Assembly (NCBI RefSeq): GCF_001522545.3
Contig: NC_031776.1
Coordinates: forward strand, 35,748,452 to 35,812,451
Direction of reading: 5' to 3'
DNA length: 64,000 nucleotides
From: Parus major
Taxonomy: Eukaryota > Chordata > Aves > Passeriformes > Paridae
This document shows, piece after piece, positions 58,336-64,000 of the stretch; position 1 is the stretch's first letter; every line of letters starts with the position of its first letter. The notes beneath the pieces are model-generated. The model saw only the letters and a program-made list of their open reading frames with translations. It was not told where the DNA came from and ran no database searches. A program made the translations under genes and the position numbers.

Positions 58336-58385
58336 NNNNNNNNNNNNNNNNNNNNNNNNNNNNNNNNNNNNNNNNNNNNNNNNNN
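58336..58385. other. Assembly gap (50 N)
   Basis: A run of N immediately left of (TA)n sequence. Confidence 0.99.
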
Positions 58386-58808
58386 TATATATATATAAAA
58401 TTAGAGATATACATCTTTATAAAAATTGACCTTCACCACTGTTTTTAATTATTTTTAATATAAAAAAATCAACTTTTTTTTTTATTTTTTGCTCTCACCC
58501 CCACCCAACCCTGGAATTCTGCTGCCCTTTCCTCACCCATTTAAGAGTTTGAATCTCTTTTTTTTCTATGCAAATTCCACCTGGCTCTGGAAATTCCCAA
58601 AAAAAGTAAAATCAAAGCCTGTCCTTCCTCTGGCATCTCCCTGGAAAAAAAAAAGGAAAATTAAGGGAAATTAAAGGGTCTGAACCCACCCTGCACCAGT
58701 TTGGGGTTCCAAACCCCCCAAAAATGCTGAGCTGCACCCTATTTATTTTTTAGGGCTATGGCTTTGAAATGTTGTTTTTAACAGGTGTAAATTCTGTATA
58801 TTTGTATA

Positions 58809-58814
58809 AATAAA
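58809..58814 (+). promoter_or_regulatory. LYPD6: Candidate polyadenylation signal for LYPD6
   Basis: AATAAA in 'tttgtataaataaatgggtg', preceded by T-rich and TGTA-containing sequence (ctgtatatttgtat), a typical upstream element for 3' end formation. Confidence 0.45.
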
Positions 58815-61207
58815 TGGGTGAAATATTCACTGGGAGGCGTCTGATAAAATTCCAACCCTGGAATTAGAGGGAACACCAGGGGAAAAAAATAAAGAGGAGG
58901 CAAAATGTGACAAAATTACAGAAAAATGTGGAGTTTTCCCAGTGCAGAGAGGGAAAACAGAATCCAGGGATCCCAAAATGAATGGGAATTTCTCAGATTT
59001 GTGTCCAGGATAAAACAATTTGTATCAAAATAACCCCTGGAGCTCAACAGGAGGAAAATGTGGGAATGATTCATTATTTACAGGGGGAATTAAAATAAAA
59101 ATTCCCTGAACACAGCTCCATTTGGGGGATTTTTTATGGCATTTCCTTTGATTCCTGTTAGGAATTATTAATGTTTTATCCATGATTTTGTCCCTAAATT
59201 ATGAATTTTCCTGAACTCTTTCCCCTCATTCCCAAATTTCCTTTTCCACACTCATCCCTCACTCCTCCTCACCCTTCACCACCAGCCTGGATTTTGCCAT
59301 ATTCCTGGAATTTGATGGATTTCTGCATTTGCAAAGATCAGGGAAGAAACAAAAAAATAAAAGAGAAAGAAATTGAATTTCTGCAGGTCCTGGGGAATGC
59401 CCAATTAAATCTTTGATTATTGATTATTGCATAAATCTGTGCTGCAGCAATTTCATTCCACTCTTAATTAATTTTTTAATTCAAGGTGTTTCAAATCCAG
59501 GTTTTTTTTGGGATAAGACCCAGTGAACTCCCAGGGAAAATTTGGAATAGAATCCTCCAGATCAATCCCAGAATACTCACCCCAGTCCCCTGGTGTTAAT
59601 TAGCTAAGCAGAGATAATTAGCTTTAAGTGCAGCACTCCAAGATGAAGCTGTTGAAATTTATGTATTTATATATATATAAATCTCATATATCTAAAAATC
59701 TCCTTTATATAAATATATAAAAATATGTAGTATAAAATACATAAAAAATTCTGAAATCCTCTTTTCCACTGGCTGAAAACTTTTTTTGGGATTTGCTACT
59801 TTAACTTCCACTGGGATCTGATAAAAAAGTGATCCCAGAGGAGTCTCCAGGTGGAAAAAACCAGGATCCAAATCCCAATGAACACCTCAGGATAATCAAA
59901 GCCTTACAACAATTCTTCTCCTGAGCTTGATTCTTTCCCTAGAAAGGAAGAATTCTGGAATGCTGGAATTTGGTTTGGATTTTATTATTATATAAAATAT
60001 TATATTATATATAATATTTTATATATAATATTCTATATATAATATTCTATATATAATATTTTATATATAATATTCTATATATAATATTCTATATATAATA
60101 TTCTATATATAATATTCTATATATAATATTCTATATATAATATTCTATATAATAGTATGTGTAATATTATTATAATATATAATATTATTTTATCATAATT
60201 TTATTTCATATTCCAGAACTTTGATTTTATAGGATAAAGTTCATTCCTGCAGTCTGGATCTTGTAATGAGAGGAAAACACAACTGGAACAGCTCCAGCTA
60301 TTTTTGGGGATTACTGAGAAAATTCTTCCAAAAAGATCAGGAATTGGAGCTCCCCTCCAACCCTGACATAAAACATTAATATTTTAAACCAGGTCAAGGC
60401 AAAACTCCCAATATTTCCAGTGAGATTTCTACCTCAGGAAAAAAAAAAAAAACACTGGAAAAAAAACATTGGAAAATCATTTTCAGGGCAAAACTTACAA
60501 AACCTGAACCCCAAATGGAATAACCTGACAGCTCCCAGCCTTTCCAAAGCACAGGAATTATCTGGAGATAAAGCAAATATTCAAGATTTTTTCAGTGGAT
60601 GGGAAGCATTCCACAATTTTTCCAAAGTTTATCCAAGAGAATTCCCCACGAGTGTCTGGTGAGAGCCCTCTCATGTGGATTTTGCAAGCAGACACAACAC
60701 ACTGCAATTCCCAATTTCTTTAATCCTCTGGATGAGAAGGAGAAACAAAAAAAATAATAGGAATAAAATCCTTGAAGTAACAGAAATTTTATGGATAGCA
60801 GAGATCAGGGATGGGGCTCTGGAATCACAGCACAAATTCCATTCCAAAGGGATCAATCCTGCCCCAAAATCCAGAGAAAATCCAGAGCGGTGCCAACGCT
60901 GCAGGGGAGCAGGAAAATGTTGGAATTGCTGCTGTGGGGAGGGGATTGGGAATGGAGAACTTTGGGAAGTTTTCCTGATCCAGCCAAGCCACGGATCAAG
61001 GAGCTGCTCCTAAATCCAGAACAGCTTTGGTGAGCCTGGCTTAGAGCCTGAGGGGGGAACACCAGAGCCTGGGACAGGTTTGGGATCCACGGTGCTGGAG
61101 AACACTGGGAAAAGACAAAGTTAAAATTCCTGGATCCTCATCCAGCATATTCCCACTGTTCCATGAAAAATGGCTCCAAAACTGCCTGGGGTGAGATTCA
61201 AATCTGC
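58815..61207. other. Spacer between convergent LYPD6 and MMADHC
   Basis: No gene recognised. Contains A/T-rich DNA at 59655-59740 and a 14-bp AT minisatellite (59985-60185). Confidence 0.5.
59985..60185. repeat. 14-bp AT minisatellite
   Basis: About ten units of 'tctatatataatat' with some 'tttatatataatat' units. Confidence 0.95.
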
Positions 61208-61213
61208 TTTATT
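61208..61213 (-). promoter_or_regulatory. MMADHC: Candidate distal polyadenylation signal for MMADHC
   Basis: AATAAA on the - strand in 'gatgaagcaataaagcag', about 900 nt after the stop. A proximal AATAAA lies at 62008-62013, about 100 nt after the stop. Which is used cannot be told here. Confidence 0.35.
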
Positions 61214-62007
61214 GCTTCATCCCTGGAGCCAAAGTGTCAGGCATTGAAATTCCAGGTATTTCAGGTGCCCAGGAATTTCTTCCCTGTTGTTCCCCCATCG
61301 ATCTGATTGTTTTTGTGATACCTGAAGAGCCTGGAACATTCCTGATGAAACATTTAATTGCAATAATTGATCCTAATTGCTCTTTGCATTTCCAAATTCC
61401 AGAGGCAAGTCTGGATTGCATCCAGTACAGGAAAACAATGATGAGATCCAAGCACTGCCCTATTAGCTCTCTTTTTTTTTTTTTTGTATTTAATGACCTA
61501 AGAAAGTTACAAAAGCAACTTTAAATTACATTTAGATATATAAACTAATTAAATATATTTATCTAACACTGAGAAAATAAATCCCAAGCACCATGAAGAC
61601 AAAAACCAGTAAGAGATGAGTAATTGCAGGGTAATTAAGGACTTTTTATGGAGTCTCTGGATGAGTTGGAGACCACTGAAAGTTGACCTCATTCTCATTT
61701 TCCAATAGTGAGTGACTGATTAGCCCAGATTTTATTAATTACTCTGGGAGAACAATTTTATGGCTCACTCCACTTTTTTTCTTTTGCCAGTTCCTAATTT
61801 CAGGAATGGCAGATTTGTTGGAAATTTCAGTGGCATTTTCAGAGGATTCTGAACACTAAACTGAAAGAACTGTCGAGATAAGAGAATACAGAAAATTCCA
61901 AGAGGGAATGGGAATTCCTGCAGCTCCCAAAGCTGTCAATCCATATTTTCCAAGCCACATGTGGTGAAGACACATTCCCAAAAGACTACAGATAAATAAC
62001 AGCTACT

Positions 62008-62013
62008 TTTTAT
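62008..62013 (-). promoter_or_regulatory. MMADHC: Candidate proximal polyadenylation signal for MMADHC
   Basis: AATAAA on the - strand in 'cttagaataaaaagtagc'. It would give a very short 3' UTR of about 120 nt. Confidence 0.3.
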
Positions 62014-62114
62014 TCTAAGAACGCTGGGAAGCGAGGAATTCCCGATGATGCTGAGGGAGAATCACCCAAGTCAAAGAGCACAGAGGCCACGAGCACCTGA
62101 AGGAGCTGGAGGGC

Positions 62115-62309
62115 TCAGTGACCACTGAGTTTCCTCATGATGGGGCTGTCAGGCTCAGCATTGGTGAAAATGCTGCCCACCACCACGTGGGTACCCCAAA
62201 GGTTGTGCCTGATCACTTTGCAGCATCCCAAATCATCCACGGAAAATCCCAAATGCCGGTAGCGTTCGTCCGTCTCCAGCAGGGGGTTGTTGGTGTAAGG
62301 CCCGAAAAA
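62115..62309 (-). CDS. MMADHC: MMADHC last coding exon
   Basis: Begins TTTTTCGGGCCT after acceptor AG (62310-62311), ends TGA at 62115-62117; 64 codons plus stop. Contains the LGCC motif and the conserved [14 protein letters not shown] segment. Confidence 0.96.
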   Translation of the reverse strand, partial: FFGPYTNNPLLETDERYRHLGFSVDDLGCCKVIRHNLWGTHVVVGSIFTNAEPDSPIMRKLSGH

Positions 62310-63485
62310 CTAAGGGAAAACAACAACAACAACAAAAAAAACAATATAAAAAGAGGTTTTTCTAGGTGAGGATTTAAAATCCTGGAGGGTATTTGAAAGC
62401 AAAGCCAGGCTGGTGGAGAAGTTTTATGGTGAGTTTGATTTTGAAAGGTTTTCCTGTGGCGCTGGAGTGGATTTGGATCCCAATCCCAGCCTCGCCTTTG
62501 GAAAGGCTCTGCTGCCTCTGCAGGAATTCAGGGCAGAACCCTGCTGGAAACAGCACAAACAGGACATGGACTAAGGACAGAAACTTCCTAGGAAGCAGCA
62601 AAAAATTAACAATTTACCTTTGCAATGAAGTCCCTAAAGAAAGTTGATTACAAGAGCCAAAATGTGATGAAGTTGCAAACAGAAATTTAAATTTAACTGG
62701 TATTTCAGTTGAAAAGATATTTAAACTCAATTGGTATTTCAGTTGCAAACAGAGATTTAAATTCAATTGGTATTTCAGTTGCAAACAGAGATTTCAGTTC
62801 TTTATCTCAGGAGGAAGCTTCTGACTTAAAACCCACTCCTGATTCTTGGCCAGGGTGTTACTGCTGGAGTCTGAAGACAAAACCCCATCAATCCCTAATT
62901 CTTTCAATCCATGGAATTCTGGGAAGCTTTTCCACCCCTGAACTGCCTGTTCTGCCTCACAAACATCCCCTGTTTGCCTCTGTTGACACAATAAATCCCT
63001 GCTTTTTGTAGTGTTTTAAAATAAAACCCCACTAAGCCCAGCTTTGCCACGATCCCCTTGAACTATGATACGGTTTTAGCAGAGCTCAGACTAAAATTCA
63101 TCTCCCACTGAAAGCTCCTGCTGTTCCACAGGAACAAAAAGTTCATTTTTTTGGGGGACAAAGGCATCATTAACAGGTGCAAAGAGGTTTTTTGAAGCCT
63201 TCACCTGCACAGGTGTCAGGGTTCCCAAGTTACCTGGGGAGGGCAGAAAACTTCTCCAGTTCCCTAAAATCCAATTTCATTTCCTAACATTGCTGGCCCT
63301 GCACTGAGAGCTGAGCTCGTGGTTATAATCTTCATTTATTAAAGGAATCCTCCTGAAAAGGTTGGATTTGAGCCAAATTCCACACAGCAATAACTTACTG
63401 CTAGTCCTGAGGATGGATCAATGAAATCAGCCCAGTAGCCCTCAGAAGAAATTGCATAGCAGATTTCCTTGGCACCATTGATGAA
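62115..63485 (-). CDS. MMADHC: MMADHC (CblD), C-terminal two coding exons; gene continues off the right edge
   Basis: Exons complement(63399-63485) and complement(62115-62309) encode the last 93 residues. The first reads [20 protein letters not shown] then FIDPSSGLA, and the second FFGPYTNN...[19 protein letters not shown] ending in MRKLSGH and TGA. This matches vertebrate MMADHC almost residue for residue. Family knowledge: MMADHC takes cobalamin from MMACHC and directs it to methionine synthase in the cytosol and methylmalonyl-CoA mutase in mitochondria. The Cys-Cys pair in LGCC is kept; its first Cys corresponds to human Cys261, implicated in cobalamin coordination in the MMACHC complex. 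Both junctions are GT-AG, phase 0. The upstream exons, mitochondrial leader and start codon lie outside the window. Convergent with LYPD6, as in human. Confidence 0.96.
62310..63398 (-). other. MMADHC: MMADHC last intron with a 36-bp tandem repeat
   Basis: A 1,089-bp intron from donor GTAAGT (63393-63398) to acceptor cttag. Holds the tandem repeat at 62672-62796 and a short CAA-rich run near 62320. Confidence 0.85.
62672..62796. repeat. 36-bp minisatellite, about 3.4 copies
   Basis: Units of 'agttgcaaacagagattta' plus 'aattcaattggtatttc'. The second unit is 2 bp shorter. Confidence 0.95.
63399..63485 (-). CDS. MMADHC: MMADHC penultimate coding exon
   Basis: 87 nt, phase 0 to phase 0, acceptor cccctttcag and donor gtaagt. 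Encodes 29 residues from [11 protein letters not shown] to DPSSGLA. Confidence 0.96.
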
Positions 63486-63697
63486 CTGAAAGGGGAAAAA
63501 AAATTGGGAAAATAAAGGTATCAAATGAGGTTATTACACAGAAATAATTATTTCTAACTTTAGCTGTTATAAATAAAATCCTGGATTGATTTACAGTTCT
63601 AAGAATTGGATTTTCTCTTCAATTAGTGCCCTAAGAGGCTCAAGGTTCTGAATTTATAAAAATCTAATTTATTCAGCTTCAGTCCCTTAAAAGACCA

Positions 63698-63909
63698 AAA
63701 TAAGGGAAAATTATCTTTTACAGCAAGTTCTGTATTAATTTCAAATGAGGGAAATTTACCCTTTACAGCAAATTCTGTATTAATTCCAAATAAGGGAAAT
63801 TTACCCTTTACTGCAAATTCTGTATTAATTCCAAATAAGGGAATTTTACCCTTTACAGCAAATTCTGTATTAATTCCAAATCAGGCACTTTTACCCCAGT
63901 AAATTCTGT
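63698..63909. repeat. 45-bp minisatellite, about 4.7 copies, in MMADHC intron
   Basis: Units of 'cagcaaattctgtattaatt', 'ccaaataagggaaatttac' and 'ccttta' starting at about 63721, 63766, 63811 and 63856. The last unit is degenerate. Confidence 0.95.
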
Positions 63910-64000
63910 GTTTTGAAATTTGATGGCTTTAATGATTAACTATGTCCAAACTATAATTTAAATCCCAAATATCATAATTTTAGGCACAACATTCCTACTC

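Larger units (their letters stand above)
57217..58814 (+). other. LYPD6: Probable LYPD6 3' UTR
   Basis: Unique sequence except a short (TA)n (57885-57920) and a 50-N gap (58336-58385). Ends at a convincing AATAAA (58809-58814) in a T-rich context. That would make a 3' UTR of about 2.5 kb, which is inference. Confidence 0.45.

Overview
The window is vertebrate nuclear DNA, almost certainly from a bird and possibly a passerine. It has spliced genes with GT-AG introns, many short 5'-truncated CR1 LINE tails (shared 3' end resembling 'cccttccaacccaaacca', or its complement), no SINEs that I recognise, many minisatellites, and six runs of N (505, 104, 791, 249, 354 and 50 bases). The bird call rests on CR1 content and compact gene spacing. 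The order-level call is weak.

Three protein-coding genes can be read. LYPD6B (+ strand, coding exons 4066-8368) and LYPD6 (+ strand, coding exons 52176-56335) are tandem paralogues encoding small GPI-anchored Ly6/uPAR (three-finger) proteins. Their middle coding exons are the same size (99 and 131 nt) with the same intron phases (1, 1, 0), so they arose by duplication. At the right edge, on the - strand and convergent with LYPD6, are the last two coding exons of MMADHC (62115-63485), the cobalamin-trafficking protein CblD. The order LYPD6B-LYPD6-MMADHC and the orientations match human 2q23.

Layout: 1-4025, 5' region or intron of LYPD6B with a possible non-coding exon and two enhancer-like stretches; 4026-8368, LYPD6B; 8369 to about 11.7 kb, its 3' UTR and downstream; about 12-52 kb, a long non-coding interval that probably includes the LYPD6 promoter and 5' intron(s), with two CpG-rich islands (about 29.3-30.7 and 48.1-49.3 kb), many CR1 tails and several minisatellites; 52.1-58.8 kb, LYPD6 and its 3' UTR; 58.8-62.1 kb, the space between convergent 3' ends; 62.1-64 kb, MMADHC.

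The observations most worth a second look are these. (1) The LYPD6 middle-finger tripeptide, NxI in the mammalian protein and needed there for LRP6 binding, reads E-S-V here and resembles the LYPD6B loop. (2) A CR1 tail ends about 12 bp upstream of the splice acceptor of the LYPD6 start-codon exon. (3) Tandem arrays begin at or within 10 bp of the exon-3 splice donor in both paralogues. (4) A minisatellite abuts the LYPD6 stop codon, and the protein has a weak GPI-signal tail. (5) A 16-bp perfect homeodomain-type palindrome lies at 47.3 kb. I found no CRISPR, operon, tRNA or rRNA, no intact transposon and no recognisable viral gene. I do not see a wholly new system here.
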